A stretch of 49,483 nt of DNA from Rhodocyclaceae bacterium (GCA_013426785.1 JACDZI010000018.1:1-49483), one strand, 5' to 3'; shown: positions 24,132 to 34,700, numbered from the stretch's first letter. Program-made: numbers and translations. The notes: generated from the letters alone by a model not told the origin.

Positions 24132-25177
24132 GTCCGAACTTCGTCGGGATCGCGGAAGCGCTCACGGATGGCGGTCACGTCATCGCGATTGGCCAGAAAG
24201 GCATCCGCACAACGCGGATCGAAATGCGTGCCGCGACCGGCGGCAATGAACTCCCAGGCTTGGTCGAATTCCCAGGCCGGCTTGTAGGGGCGTGTCGAGG
24301 TCAGGGCATCGAAGACATCGGCGATGGCGACGATGCGGCCGAAGAGCGGGATCTGCTCGCCGGCCAGGCCGCGCGGGTAGCCGCAGCCATCGAATTTCTC
24401 GTGATGGGTGTAAGCGATCTCGGCGGCCACCTTCAGGGTAGGCGCGGACGAATCCCGCAGGATCTCCCAGCCGATGGTGGCGTGCTGCTTCATCACGGCG
24501 AATTCTTCGGAGGTGAGCTTGCCCGGCTTCAGCAGGATCATGTCGGGTGTGCCCAGCTTGCCGACATCGTGCATCGGCGCTGCTTCGAGGATCAGTTTCT
24601 GCTGCGCCTCATCCAGGCCCCGGCCGCGCGCGATCAACTGCGAGTAATGCGCCATGCGCTGGATATGGGCGCCGGTTTCCGGGTCGCGGAATTCCGCCGC
24701 GCGGGCCAGGCGGAACACTGCCTCGCGCTCGCGCTCGCGGATCTCGGCCGTCGCCTTATGCACTTCGTCCGCCAGCAGCGCGGCCCGATCGGTCAGGGCC
24801 AGATGGCTGCGGCGCAGAGCCAGCATGTTCTTGACGCGCGAGGTGAACTCGATGCGATCGACGGGCTTGGTCAGGAAATCGTTGGCGCCGCTTTCCAGCG
24901 CCCGATAGCGCACATCTTTCTCGTGATCGGCCGTCACCATCAGCACCGGCACTTCGGCGGTGCCCGACGCGGCACGAAAGCGCTGGATGAACTCGATACC
25001 GTCGGGCGCTGGCATCATGTAGTCGACGATGACGATGTCCGGCTGGTTCAAGAGGCACCAGTCGAGCCCGGCGGCCGAGTCGGTAAAACAGACCGGTTTG
25101 CAGCCCTCGATCCGGTTCACCAGCGCCTGCATCAGCGTGACATTGATCTGGGTGTCATCGACGATGACGATGTTCAT
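24128..25177 (-). CDS. Response regulator with HD-GYP output (cyclic-di-GMP phosphodiesterase type)
   Basis: 349 residues. A receiver domain covers about 1-120, with phospho-acceptor Asp52 (VIVDYMMP) and Lys in FLTKPVD. A helical linker leads to an HD-GYP domain from about 155: HIQRMAHYSQ, then MHDVGKLGTPD (the HD pair), then HHEKFDGCGYPRGL, which is the GYP motif in the form DGCGYP rather than the usual DGSGYP. Such proteins hydrolyse cyclic-di-GMP. The domain lacks none of the metal ligands I can see. The cyclase-hemerythrin gene lies 46 nt upstream on the same strand, so the two probably form one signalling operon. Confidence 0.9.
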   Translation of the reverse strand: MNIVIVDDTQINVTLMQALVNRIEGCKPVCFTDSAAGLDWCLLNQPDIVIVDYMMPAPDGIEFIQRFRAASGTAEVPVLMVTADHEKDVRYRALESGANDFLTKPVDRIEFTSRVKNMLALRRSHLALTDRAALLADEVHKATAEIREREREAVFRLARAAEFRDPETGAHIQRMAHYSQLIARGRGLDEAQQKLILEAAPMHDVGKLGTPDMILLKPGKLTSEEFAVMKQHATIGWEILRDSSAPTLKVAAEIAYTHHEKFDGCGYPRGLAGEQIPLFGRIVAIADVFDALTSTRPYKPAWEFDQAWEFIAAGRGTHFDPRCADAFLANRDDVTAIRERFRDPDEVRT

Positions 25178-25223
25178 GGCAGATTCCCGAAGAGTGACCG
25201 GCGCATTCTAATGGATGCCTGGT

Positions 25224-26663
25224 TCAGGCGATCCCCTCACCCAGACGTCCGGCCAGATAGCGTTCGAGGTGGCGATCGGTGATGCTGATATGGCTGATGA
25301 ACCAATCGAGCAACATGAACTGGCAGCGAAACGCCAAGCGCAATCCGGAAATCCGGCCCTCATGGATGTCCAGTGCCAGCGCATCCTCGAATTCTCGGAA
25401 TTTTTGATGTTGTTGACGATGTTCGAGCGACGGCGAACGGGCATATCCATGCGCGTCCATCATGCGTTCCTCGGATTCGAAATGTTCCTTGGTCACTTCG
25501 ACCAGCTTGACGACCAGTTGTTCGGCCAGGCCCGATGATTCCTGCAGCAGAGCCTCCGAGAGAGCGACGATATGGCTGAAGATGACCTGATGCATCTCGT
25601 CCAGACCCGAGAAACCGAGCAGGTATTCCGATCGCCACACCACCCCGCTGTCGGTTTCACCCGCCTCGCCGGAGTGATTGCGGTTGGCCTGGCGGCAGCG
25701 CTGCCAGTAGACCGAGGCCGGCGTGTCGCCCGGACTGTGTTCGAGGCAGTCGCTGAACAGAGCCAGCGCTTCATCCATGCGCCGGAAATGGTAGTGCGCC
25801 AGCGCATCCTCGAAGATGTCACGGCTTGCGGTTTTGGCCGCCTTGAGCGGCACCGGGTCGGCATCGAACACCTCGTAGATCGACTGGGCCAGGTGCTTGC
25901 CGCGCACCCGCACGCGATCGAGAAACCGGATCGAGAATTCAGCGGGGTAACGAATGCTGTTGAGGGTGTGCTGTGAAATGAGGATCGGCGTCTGGTAGGT
26001 CTTGGTGAGCGTCTCGACCCGGGAGGCCAGATTTACCGCGTCGCTGATAACCGTCACTTCCATGCGGTTACTGCCGCCGATCACCCCCAGCATCAGCAGG
26101 CCGGAATTCATGCCGATGCCGATATGCACGTCGCCGGCATTGCGGCGTTCCGGATTGTCGAATGCCAACTCGCCCTGCAGGATCGAACGCTGGGTATTGA
26201 ACTGTTCGAGCTCCGCGAGCATGCCGAGGGCGCCGCGCAAGGCATCGTCGCCCCGAGCCGGAAACAGCGCCATGACCGAATCGCCGATGTACTTGTCAAT
26301 GAAACCGCCATGCGCCAGCACCATCGGTTCCATGAAACTCAGGTAGGCATTGATGAAGTCGAAGCACTGCTGGGGCGACATGCGCTCGGACATCGAGGCG
26401 AAACCGCGGATGTCCGAAAACAGGATCGTCATCTTCTTTTCGGCCTGGTTGCCCCAGTCAACGTCGAGGATGCTTTCCTTGCCCAGCAGTTCAAGCAGCT
26501 GGGGGGGGACGAAACGGGCGTAGGCTGATTGCACCTGCGCCAACCGCTGCTCGACCCCTTGGCGGGTGGCAATCTCCGCTTCAAGACGCGCCCGCATCCG
26601 GCGCAACTCTTCTTCCGCGCTTGGTGCCAGGGCCGATTCAGGCGACATGCCGCGATTCGTCAT
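25224..26663 (-). CDS. Class III nucleotide cyclase fused to a hemerythrin domain
   Basis: 479 residues, no membrane span. A coiled N-terminus (about 15-48) is followed by an adenylate/guanylate cyclase catalytic domain (about 75-260) with metal Asp84 (ILFSDIRGFA) and Asp128 (GDSVMALF) and the EVTVISDAVNLASRVE segment. After a TPR-like helical linker (about 275-320), a bacteriohemerythrin-like domain follows (about 335-470). Di-iron ligands are visible: LDEMHQVIFSH, HFESEERMM, EHRQQH and HISITD. The protein should couple oxygen, NO or redox state to cyclic nucleotide production. It is upstream of the HD-GYP gene. Confidence 0.85.
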   Translation of the reverse strand: MTNRGMSPESALAPSAEEELRRMRARLEAEIATRQGVEQRLAQVQSAYARFVPPQLLELLGKESILDVDWGNQAEKKMTILFSDIRGFASMSERMSPQQCFDFINAYLSFMEPMVLAHGGFIDKYIGDSVMALFPARGDDALRGALGMLAELEQFNTQRSILQGELAFDNPERRNAGDVHIGIGMNSGLLMLGVIGGSNRMEVTVISDAVNLASRVETLTKTYQTPILISQHTLNSIRYPAEFSIRFLDRVRVRGKHLAQSIYEVFDADPVPLKAAKTASRDIFEDALAHYHFRRMDEALALFSDCLEHSPGDTPASVYWQRCRQANRNHSGEAGETDSGVVWRSEYLLGFSGLDEMHQVIFSHIVALSEALLQESSGLAEQLVVKLVEVTKEHFESEERMMDAHGYARSPSLEHRQQHQKFREFEDALALDIHEGRISGLRLAFRCQFMLLDWFISHISITDRHLERYLAGRLGEGIA

Positions 26664-26696
26664 GCACCCATTGTATTCAATACAGTTGGAAAAGGA

Positions 26697-26741
26697 TGGT
26701 GGCTCCCCCGGGAGTCGAACCCAGCACCAACAGATTATGAG
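26697..26741 (-). tRNA. 3' half of a tRNA (from a CAT anticodon loop to CCA), fragment
   Basis: Read on the minus strand this is the anticodon loop CTCATAA, the 3' anticodon stem TCTGT, a variable loop, a T-arm CTGGG/TTCGACT/CCCGG, the acceptor strand GGGAGCC, discriminator A and CCA. No matching D-arm or GGCTCCC acceptor strand exists on its 5' side, where the sequence becomes unrelated exactly at the loop. It therefore cannot be a working tRNA. It looks like a displaced 3' end at an integration boundary. Confidence 0.75.
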
Positions 26742-26904
26742 AATAGCCCTGGGGGCGCCGGGTTTCTCGCTACTGCGAAGAAAGGCAGCAAAGTTTCCAA
26801 GACTAAAGGTTTGCCTGCCTCGTCACCGAACCAGCTTCCGAACCAAACAAGCCCATTCGGGTTGATCTGGGTGAAATACCGAGTCGGTCCACCATTACCT
26901 TAAA

Positions 26905-27047
26905 AGCCAAGCCGTGGAATTGGTGAAGCGCTTTGAGGGTTTTCATCGAGTTCCAAAGAGCGACCCTCTGCATGCATACCCCTACGTTTGCCCCGCAGGA
27001 TTCCACACTATCGGCTACGGCCATCTTTGCGACCAACAGCATGGGAT
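26905..27047 (+). pseudogene. N-terminal fragment of a phage lysozyme (GH24 endolysin)
   Basis: The frame gives QAVELVKRFEGFHRVPKSDP, then AYPYVCPAGFHTIGYGHLC. This is the start of a T4/P22-type muramidase, with the catalytic Glu in FEGF and the TIGYGH block. After about residue 45 the sequence leaves the family and no second half follows. It is a truncated endolysin relic from a prophage. Confidence 0.65.
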
Positions 27048-27062
27048 GGGGTGCGGCCATCG

Positions 27063-27160
27063 TTCACGCATGGACGGAATTGCGTTAACCCAGCGCATCT
27101 GTACCTGGGTACGCAAGCGGAGAACCTTCAAGATATGCGCGCGAAGAAGCGCAACAATCC
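27063..27160 (+). pseudogene. C-terminal fragment of an HNH endonuclease
   Basis: In a different frame from the lysozyme piece, the translation reads HGRNCVNPAHLYLGTQAENLQDMRAKKRNN. This matches the second half of phage HNH_3 endonucleases (C-NP-HL-lGT--eN--DM). The first half with the HH residues is missing. The fragment abuts the lysozyme relic directly, which suggests a deletion that joined two phage genes. Confidence 0.65.
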
Positions 27161-27357
27161 ACCAAGGGGACCTGCCTCAGGAAGGCCATTTCCTCGTCCG
27201 TGTATATCCGCAAAACCATCCCGTCCTCCAAGCGCGAAAACGGCCCCAAAGGGCCTTGAGGGGGGAGCGAAAAAGGAGCGAGATTTTTTCCGACCCGCCC
27301 ACGTCCCCCGGGGGGAAACACGCCGAGATATAACCAAAGTCATAACCCGAAGGGGGC

Positions 27358-27386
27358 GGGATTGCGGGACCGTCGCCCGCAATCCC
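27358..27386. terminator. Strong hairpin after tRNA-Ile2, possible terminator
   Basis: An 11-bp perfect stem (27358-27368 with 27376-27386) and 7-nt loop lies six bases beyond the CCA end of the minus-strand tRNA-Ile2. There is no T-run on its far side, so termination or 3'-end processing is possible but not certain. Confidence 0.5.
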
Positions 27387-27391
27387 ATATT

Positions 27392-27468
27392 TGGTGGGCC
27401 CTGCTGGACTTGAACCAGCGACCAAGCGATTATGAGTCGCCTGCTCTGACCAACTGAGCTAAGAGCCC
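27392..27468 (-). tRNA. tRNA-Ile2 (anticodon CAT, lysidine-modified)
   Basis: A 77-nt cloverleaf on the minus strand: acceptor GGGCTCT paired with AGGGCCC (one G-T pair), D-arm AGCTCAGTTGGTCAGAGC, anticodon stem GCGA/TCGC with loop CTCATAA, T-arm GCTGGTTCAAGTCCAGC and encoded CCA. The anticodon arm and T-arm closely match the minor isoleucine tRNA of Escherichia coli (ileX), whose CAT anticodon is converted by TilS to read AUA. This is why I call Ile2 rather than Met. Confidence 0.88.
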
Positions 27469-27491
27469 TGAAAACGACAAATCAAAAAAGC

Positions 27492-27530
27492 TTATGAGTC
27501 CTCTGCTCTAACCAACTGAGCTACAGGCCC
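27492..27530 (-). tRNA. 5' half of a second CAT-anticodon tRNA, fragment
   Basis: On the minus strand the segment reads GGGCCTG acceptor, TAGCTCAGTTGGTTAGAGC D-arm, anticodon 5' stem AGAGGA and loop CTCATAA. It then continues as unrelated GCTTTTTTGATTTG. The 3' half (anticodon 3' stem, T-arm, CAGGCCC) is missing. The break falls at the same loop position as in the 3' half at 26697-26741, but the two halves have non-complementary acceptor strands, so they come from different tRNAs. Confidence 0.75.
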
Positions 27531-27572
27531 GCAGCCTGGCAGGGATCACCACCCCACCAGGTTGGATGAAAC

Positions 27573-29720
<2,148 letters not shown>

Positions 29721-29766
29721 GGGCTCGACTCGAATCGCGGCTAAACCGCTAATTATACACGCAGGA

Positions 29767-31512
29767 TCAATGACTCTTGCGTGCCAGCAAGTCGGCCAGG
29801 CTGCGCCGCTCCTCTGTCGTAAGGACACCGGAGCGTGCTTTGGCATTCAACTCGTCGATCCGGTGGCGCAAGGCCATGACGCGCAGGCGTTCGAGTGTGT
29901 CGGCGAAAATTTCTTCCTGTTTGCCTTCGTCGCCGGCATCGGCTTCGACTTGCGCCGCCAGCAGGGCGATGATCTCCTCATGCGGACTGCCGCGGAAATG
30001 CTCCAGCAGCAGGCCAAGATTGTTGCCCGACAGGGCGGCGTGTTCGACGGCATCGGCTACCGCCAGCAGGGCTTCCCCCTCGGCGCTGTCACGGGCAATC
30101 AGGTCGAGCGGGAGCCGGGCAGCCCGCTCCGGGCGGCGCAGTACGGTGAGGAGCAAGGTGTGCACCAGCGAATTGGGGGCAGGCCGGGCGCGACCAGGCG
30201 ATGGTGCAGAATGTCCGAATGAGCGGCTGCGGGCGAGCGGTTTGATTCCGCATTGTCCTTCCAGTTCGGCTTGCGACAACTGGGCATGGCGCGCGACTTC
30301 CTTGGTGATCTGTACACGCAGGACGGGTGCAGAAATTCTTTGCAGCAAGGGCTTTGCTTCGCTGACGAGCTTGGCGCGACCCTCGGCCGTTCGGGTGTTG
30401 CTCTCCTGGAGCAGCTTGCGCACCAAAAAGTCGCTCAGTCGCGTTGCATTCCGGGTTTGCTCGATGAAAGCCTCCTGGCCGTGTTCGCGGACGAACTCGT
30501 CAGGGTCCTGTGTGCCGTCGAGCTGGAGCATTTCCACGCTCTTGCCATCGACGAGGTGCTCCAGGCTGACTTCCATGGCACGGCGCGCGGCCCGGTCGCC
30601 GGCACTGTCGCGGTCGAAGCAGAACACGACGCGATCCGCCAGCCGGATCAGCCGCTGGACGTTGATTCCGGTCGCTGCCGTGCCAAGGGTGGCGACAACG
30701 TTTTCGACGCCATTCTGTGCCAGTCCGACGACATCCATGTAGCCCTCGACGACGAGCACCATGTTCTGGTTCTGGATGGCCTTGCGTGCCTGGGGCAGCC
30801 CGTAAAGTTCCTCGCCCTTGCGGAACAAAGGCGTTTCCGGGGAATTCAGGTACTTCGGCTCCCCTTGGTCAAGAACACGCCCGCCGAAGCCGATGACATT
30901 GCCGCGTTGATCCTGGATCGGGAACATGATGCGGTCACGGAAGCGGTCGTAGCGCCGCCCCTGCTCGTTCTGGATGACCAGCCCGCATTCGACCATGGCC
31001 GGGTCGGCATAGTCTCCGAATACCTGCTGAAGTCCCTGCCAGTCGTCGGGCGCATAACCGAGGCCGTAGCGGGCGGCGATCTCGCCGGTCAGCCCGCGGC
31101 CCTTGAGGTAGTCGATGGCCACCGGGCTGACCTTGAGCTGGTCCTTGTAGAAACGGGCAGCGTGACCCATGCGTTCGGCCAGGGGTTGTTGTTTGGCTTT
31201 TTCCTGACTGCGGGCATTCACTTCACGGGGCACCGCGATGCCCAGGCTATTCGCCAGTTCCTCCACGGCCTCGATGAAATCGAGGCCGGCATACTGCATC
31301 ACGAAACCGATGGCACTGCCGTGGGCCCCGCAGCCGAAGCAGTGATAGAACTGCTTTGAAGCGCTGACGGTGAAGGAGGGGGTCTTCTCCGAGTGGAAAG
31401 GACAGCAGGCATGGTAGTTCGCGCCCGCTTTTTTGAGGGTGATGTAACGCTCTACCACGTCGACGATGTCGACGCGGGAGAGCAGTTCCTGAATGAATGA
31501 CTCGGGGATCAC
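29767..31512 (-). CDS. dnaG: DNA primase DnaG
   Basis: 581 residues. A CHC2 zinc finger ([12 protein letters not shown] and FYHCFGCG, about 37-65) precedes the TOPRIM catalytic core with EGYMDV and [11 protein letters not shown]. The C-terminal helicase-binding region with the DnaB contact ends in [12 protein letters not shown]. It lays RNA primers for lagging-strand synthesis. It sits between yqeY and rpoD, in the conserved operon that ties replication, transcription and translation. Confidence 0.96.
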   Translation of the reverse strand: MIPESFIQELLSRVDIVDVVERYITLKKAGANYHACCPFHSEKTPSFTVSASKQFYHCFGCGAHGSAIGFVMQYAGLDFIEAVEELANSLGIAVPREVNARSQEKAKQQPLAERMGHAARFYKDQLKVSPVAIDYLKGRGLTGEIAARYGLGYAPDDWQGLQQVFGDYADPAMVECGLVIQNEQGRRYDRFRDRIMFPIQDQRGNVIGFGGRVLDQGEPKYLNSPETPLFRKGEELYGLPQARKAIQNQNMVLVVEGYMDVVGLAQNGVENVVATLGTAATGINVQRLIRLADRVVFCFDRDSAGDRAARRAMEVSLEHLVDGKSVEMLQLDGTQDPDEFVREHGQEAFIEQTRNATRLSDFLVRKLLQESNTRTAEGRAKLVSEAKPLLQRISAPVLRVQITKEVARHAQLSQAELEGQCGIKPLARSRSFGHSAPSPGRARPAPNSLVHTLLLTVLRRPERAARLPLDLIARDSAEGEALLAVADAVEHAALSGNNLGLLLEHFRGSPHEEIIALLAAQVEADAGDEGKQEEIFADTLERLRVMALRHRIDELNAKARSGVLTTEERRSLADLLARKSH

Positions 31513-31530
31513 CCAGCCATTATGAGGGCA

Positions 31531-31980
31531 TTACGCCCCGCTGAGCTTGGCCTTGACCAGTTTCGAGACTTCGCCCATGTCGGCGCGACCGGCGATCTGC
31601 GGCTTGACCAGCGCCATCACCTTGCCCATGTCGACCGGTGCCTTGGCACCCGAGTCCACTACAGCCTTGGCGACAATCGCCACCATCTCATCGGCGCTCA
31701 TGGCCTGCGGCATGTAGGCCATCAGCACCCCGACCTCGAACTTTTCCGCATCGGCCAGATCCTGCCGCTTGGCCGCTTCGTACTGGGTGATCGAGTCCTT
31801 GCGCTGCTTGAGCATCTTCTCGATGACGGCGATCACCTGCGCATTATCGAGCTGGATGCGCTCATCTACCTCGCGCTGCTTGATCGCGGCCAGCAACAGG
31901 CGGATCGCACCGAGGCGGGCGGTTTCCTTCGCCTTCAAGGCGGATTTCATGTCTTCGGTAATGCGTGCTTTGAGGTTCAT
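31531..31980 (-). CDS. yqeY: GatB/YqeY domain protein
   Basis: 149 residues from ATG 31980 (MNLKARITEDMKSALKAK), with GGAG 6 nt upstream. The sequence shows the YqeY pattern: LGAIRLLLAAIKQREVDER, a K-RKDSI-QYE-A-R-DLA-E segment and MGKVMALVKPQIAGRADM. The domain resembles the tRNA-binding tail of GatB, and its exact role is unsettled. It lies between rpsU and dnaG, and a terminator-like hairpin sits immediately before its ribosome binding site. Confidence 0.9.
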   Translation of the reverse strand: MNLKARITEDMKSALKAKETARLGAIRLLLAAIKQREVDERIQLDNAQVIAVIEKMLKQRKDSITQYEAAKRQDLADAEKFEVGVLMAYMPQAMSADEMVAIVAKAVVDSGAKAPVDMGKVMALVKPQIAGRADMGEVSKLVKAKLSGA

Positions 31981-31989
31981 GCGTTTCTC

Positions 31990-32020
31990 CAAAAACACAA
32001 AAACCGCCCCGAAGGCGGTT
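31990..32020 (-). terminator. Hairpin plus T-run between rpsU and yqeY (terminator/attenuator)
   Basis: On the minus strand AACCGCC, a 5-nt loop and GGCGGTT are followed by TTTG and TGTTTTT. It lies after the rpsU stop and just before the yqeY ribosome binding site. It should let most transcripts end after rpsU, giving more S21 than primase and sigma factor, as known for the Escherichia coli rpsU-dnaG-rpoD operon. Confidence 0.85.
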
Positions 32021-32041
32021 CTGTCCAGCGACCGGAAAGGA

Positions 32042-32254
32042 TCAGTACATCTTGGGCGGAAGCAACTGGCTGCGGATGCGCTTGTGATGGCGCTTCACCG
32101 CGGCGGCCAGCTTGCGCTTGCGCTCGGAAGTGGGCTTCTCGTAGAACTCGCGCGAACGCAGTTCGGTGAGTGTGCCGGCCTTTTCGATGGTGCGCTTGAA
32201 GCGACGAATCGCAACCTCGAAGGGCTCATTTTCCTTGACGCGAATACCGGGCAT
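32042..32254 (-). CDS. rpsU: 30S ribosomal protein S21
   Basis: 70 residues, standard length: [21 protein letters not shown] start, then a basic helical body with [21 protein letters not shown]21 helps initiation on natural mRNAs and base-pairing near the anti-Shine-Dalgarno. It is the first gene of its operon, with a good promoter at 32292-32319. Confidence 0.96.
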   Translation of the reverse strand: MPGIRVKENEPFEVAIRRFKRTIEKAGTLTELRSREFYEKPTSERKRKLAAAVKRHHKRIRSQLLPPKMY

Positions 32255-32291
32255 GCGAATTTCCTAGACTTGGTTGGGTGAAAGGGTGCGG

Positions 32292-32319
32292 ATTTTAGTC
32301 ATTTCCCTGGGGATGTCAA
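32292..32319 (-). promoter_or_regulatory. Sigma-70 promoter of the rpsU-yqeY-dnaG-rpoD operon
   Basis: On the minus strand -35 TTGACA (32314-32319), a 16-nt spacer and -10 TAAAAT (32292-32297) lie about 40-60 nt before rpsU. The promoter region overlaps the leader of the divergent tsaD gene, which starts at 32334. Confidence 0.8.
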
Positions 32320-32333
32320 AGTAAAATTTCGCC

Positions 32334-33350
32334 ATGCGCGTGCTCGGCATCGAAACCTCCTGCGACGAAACCGGCCTGGCCCTGTACGACACGTCGCGGG
32401 GCCTGCTGGCCCATGCCGTGCATTCGCAGGTGGCGATGCACGAGGATTACGGCGGCGTCGTGCCGGAACTGGCCTCGCGCGACCACATCCTGCGACTCGC
32501 CCCGCTATTGCAGAAAGTTCTCGCGGACGCCGCAGTGTCGCAGGAAAGCATTGATGCCATTGCCTACACCGCAGGACCGGGGCTGGCCGGGGCGCTGCTG
32601 ACCGGCGCCAGCTTTGCGTCGGGACTGGCGCTGGCGCTCGGCATTCCCGCCCTGCCGATCCACCATCTCGAAGGCCATTTGCTGTCGCCGCTGTTATCGA
32701 AAGACCTGGCGCGCTTCCCTTTCATCGCCTTGCTGGTTTCCGGCGGCCACACGCAGATCATGGCCGTGACGCAAGTGGGCGCTTACGCGCTGCTGGGCGA
32801 ATCGCTCGACGACGCGGCCGGGGAGGCCTTCGACAAGACGGCGCAATTGCTGGGCCTCGGCTATCCCGGCGGGCCGGCGCTGGCGAAACTGGCGGAAACC
32901 GGTATGCCGGGACGCTTCAAGTTGCCGCGGCCGATGCTGAACAGCGGCGATTTCATGTTCAGCTTTTCCGGACTCAAGACCGCCGTACTGACGGCTGCAC
33001 GTGAGCACACGCTCTCGGCGCAGGACAAGGCCGACCTCGCCGCCGAATTCCAGGAAGCGGCGACGGAAGTGCTGGCTGCCAAGTCGCTGGCGGCGTGCCG
33101 CCAGCGCCGACTTTCCACACTGGTAGTGGCCGGGGGGGTCGGGGCGAACCGGCGACTACGCGAACGGCTCGACAGTGCGGCGGCGAAGCAGGGCGTGCGG
33201 GTCTGTTATCCGGAACTGGAACTGTGCACCGACAATGGCGCGATGATCGCCTTCGCAGCCGCGCAACGCCTGCTGGCGGGAAAAGCGGAAGCTCCAAATA
33301 AAGAGGGCGCGTTCGCCGTCAGGCCACGCTGGCCGCTGGCAACTGCTTAA
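32334..33350 (+). CDS. tsaD: tRNA N6-threonylcarbamoyladenosine synthase subunit TsaD
   Basis: 338 residues. Iron-binding His111 and His115 lie in IHHLEGH. The ASKHA-fold blocks [46 protein letters not shown] and [12 protein letters not shown] are present. It transfers the threonylcarbamoyl group to A37 of ANN-decoding tRNAs with TsaB, TsaE and TsaC. A copy of the dispersed repeat (33092-33115, three mismatches) encodes CRQRRLST just before the [13 protein letters not shown] strand. Its TAA and the plsY stop share the palindrome CTTAAG. Confidence 0.95.
   Translation: MRVLGIETSCDETGLALYDTSRGLLAHAVHSQVAMHEDYGGVVPELASRDHILRLAPLLQKVLADAAVSQESIDAIAYTAGPGLAGALLTGASFASGLALALGIPALPIHHLEGHLLSPLLSKDLARFPFIALLVSGGHTQIMAVTQVGAYALLGESLDDAAGEAFDKTAQLLGLGYPGGPALAKLAETGMPGRFKLPRPMLNSGDFMFSFSGLKTAVLTAAREHTLSAQDKADLAAEFQEAATEVLAAKSLAACRQRRLSTLVVAGGVGANRRLRERLDSAAAKQGVRVCYPELELCTDNGAMIAFAAAQRLLAGKAEAPNKEGAFAVRPRWPLATA
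33092..33115 (+). repeat. Dispersed 24-bp repeat, copy 9
   Basis: Three mismatches, with a perfect central core. Inside tsaD, read as CRQRRLS. Confidence 0.8.
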
Positions 33351-33955
33351 GTTTTCTTCTTGCTGCCGATCCTGCCTTCGGTGCCGGCCAGCAGCCGCTT
33401 GATGTTGGCGGTGTGGCGCCAGACCAGCAGCAGGCACATCATCAGCACCATCTGGGTCGAAGCCACCGCGCCATGCAGCCAGAACGCCAGCGCCGGTGCG
33501 GCAGCGGTCGCCACCAGCGCCGCCAGCGACGAGTAGCGGGTCACGAATGCCGTCGCCAGCCAGACGAGCAGTGCGCCCAGGGCCAGCCAGCCGTCCAGGC
33601 CCAACAGCACGCCGACGGCGGTCGCCACGCCCTTGCCGCCCTTGAACTTGAGGAACACGGGGAACAGGTGACCGAGGAAAGCGGCCAGTCCCGTTAATGC
33701 AATCGCCGTGCTGCCAGCGCCAAGTTTTGCGGCGGCGAACATGGCGAGCCAGCCCTTGGCTGCATCGCCCAGTAGGGTCAGTATCGCCGCCGCCTTGTTG
33801 CCGGTGCGTAGTACGTTGGTCGCCCCGGGATTGCCGGAGCCGAAACTGCGCGGGTCGGCGAGGCCGAAGGCCTTCGAGACGATCACCGCGAAGGGCAGTG
33901 AGCCGATCAGGTAACCGAGGATCAGGTAAATCAGCAGGGAAGTTGGGGTTTCCAT
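33347..33955 (-). CDS. plsY: Glycerol-3-phosphate acyltransferase PlsY
   Basis: 202 residues from ATG 33955 ([15 protein letters not shown]), an integral membrane protein with about five spans. PlsY motifs are [27 protein letters not shown] and [21 protein letters not shown]. It uses acyl-phosphate to acylate glycerol-3-phosphate, the first step of phospholipid synthesis with PlsX. A weak match to the dispersed repeat (33704-33727, four mismatches) encodes KLGAGSTA between membrane segments. It is convergent with tsaD (4-nt overlap) and divergent from folB. Confidence 0.93.
   Translation of the reverse strand: METPTSLLIYLILGYLIGSLPFAVIVSKAFGLADPRSFGSGNPGATNVLRTGNKAAAILTLLGDAAKGWLAMFAAAKLGAGSTAIALTGLAAFLGHLFPVFLKFKGGKGVATAVGVLLGLDGWLALGALLVWLATAFVTRYSSLAALVATAAAPALAFWLHGAVASTQMVLMMCLLLVWRHTANIKRLLAGTEGRIGSKKKT
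33704..33727 (+). repeat. Dispersed 24-bp repeat, copy 10 (weak)
   Basis: Four mismatches. Inside plsY, antisense to the gene, read as KLGAGSTA, the same frame as KVGAGGTA elsewhere. Confidence 0.5.
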
Positions 33956-33987
33956 AGAATGGCCGGCATTGTAATTGAGACGACCCA

Positions 33988-34338
33988 ATGGACTTCATCT
34001 TCATCGAGGACATGCGCGTCGAAGCGCATGTCGGCATCTACGACCGCGAACGGGCCGCGCCGCAAACACTCGACCTGTCGTTGACCTTCGGCGTGCCGGA
34101 CGAGGCCGCACAGGACGACGACATCGCCAAGACCATCGACTACGCAGTGGTGATCACGCGCATCCGCAGCGAACTGGCAGCGCGCCATTTCAACCTGCTC
34201 GAAACGCTGGGCGAATACCTCATCGGCCTGCTGCTCGACGAATTCCGTGCCCCCTGGGTCAAGATCTCGATCGCCAAGGTCGGCATCGCCAAGGGCGTCA
34301 AGCGCGTCGGGGTACAGATCGAGCGGGAACGAATATAG
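33988..34338 (+). CDS. folB: Dihydroneopterin aldolase
   Basis: 116 residues, typical length. The start [21 protein letters not shown] contains the active-site Tyr/Glu region, and [28 protein letters not shown] and the end [18 protein letters not shown] are family blocks. It converts dihydroneopterin to hydroxymethyl-dihydropterin in folate synthesis. It is transcribed divergently from plsY with 32 nt between starts. HipBA follows downstream but belongs to a different, accessory unit. Confidence 0.92.
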   Translation: MDFIFIEDMRVEAHVGIYDRERAAPQTLDLSLTFGVPDEAAQDDDIAKTIDYAVVITRIRSELAARHFNLLETLGEYLIGLLLDEFRAPWVKISIAKVGIAKGVKRVGVQIERERI

Positions 34339-34354
34339 AAATACATAATTACTA

Positions 34355-34368
34355 TTAAGCATGTTTAA
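34355..34368. promoter_or_regulatory. Palindrome upstream of hipB, candidate HipB operator
   Basis: TTAAGCATGTTTAA matches its own reverse complement at 12 of 14 positions, 18 nt before the hipB start. The surrounding 40 bp are AT-rich and contain -10-like CATAAT and TATATT. HipB proteins repress their own operon by binding such palindromes. Confidence 0.5.
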
Positions 34369-34385
34369 GGCGTATATTGGAATCC

Positions 34386-34700
34386 ATGTTTTCCAATAGA
34401 GAAACTACTGATGCCCTCGTTTCCCTCGGGGAACGCCTGCGTCAGGCGCGGATTGCCAAAGGCGATAGCCAGACCGTGTTCGCCCGACGCCTCGGCATTT
34501 CGGTGCCGACGCTACGCGATCTCGAACAAGGCAACCCGCGGGTAAGCGCGGGCATCTGGGTGGCGGCGTTGTGGGCGCTCTCGCGCCTGACGGAGCTGGA
34601 CAATCTCCTGCTACCGCAGGAAAGCCTCTTCGAACAGTTTGCCCGCCGACCCGCCGCGCGGCAGCGTGCCCCCCGCCGGAGCAAGGCTTCCGCGTCATGA
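34386..34700 (+). CDS. hipB: HipB-type antitoxin/XRE repressor
   Basis: 104 residues from ATG 34386. A helix-turn-helix of the Cro/CI type spans about 12-60: LGERLRQARIAKGDSQTVFARRLGISVPTLRDLEQGNP. The basic tail (ARRPAARQRAPRRSKASAS) may contact DNA or HipA. It overlaps hipA by ATGA, the normal antitoxin-first order. The palindrome at 34355-34368 is the probable autoregulatory site. Confidence 0.85.
   Translation: MFSNRETTDALVSLGERLRQARIAKGDSQTVFARRLGISVPTLRDLEQGNPRVSAGIWVAALWALSRLTELDNLLLPQESLFEQFARRPAARQRAPRRSKASAS

Larger units (their letters stand above)
26742..27391. other. Phage-derived debris between half-tRNAs
   Basis: About 650 bp between the 3' half-tRNA and intact tRNA-Ile2. It holds a lysozyme N-terminal fragment (26905-27045) and an HNH fragment (27063-27160). 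A GGCCC/GGGCC hairpin follows near 27242-27255, then a CCCCC/GGGGG palindrome near 27305. A perfect 11-bp hairpin GGGATTGCGGG/CCCGCAATCCC lies at 27358-27386. I see nothing recognisable in 26742-26900. Confidence 0.6.

Noticed and set aside
24074-25282. 402-codon plus-strand frame opposite the HD-GYP gene
   Set aside because: It mirrors the HD-GYP gene in the third frame and has no features of its own.
29721-29846. Longer rpoD start at 29846
   Set aside because: The added residues do not resemble RpoD and overlap the end of dna[11 protein letters not shown] is a family-like start.
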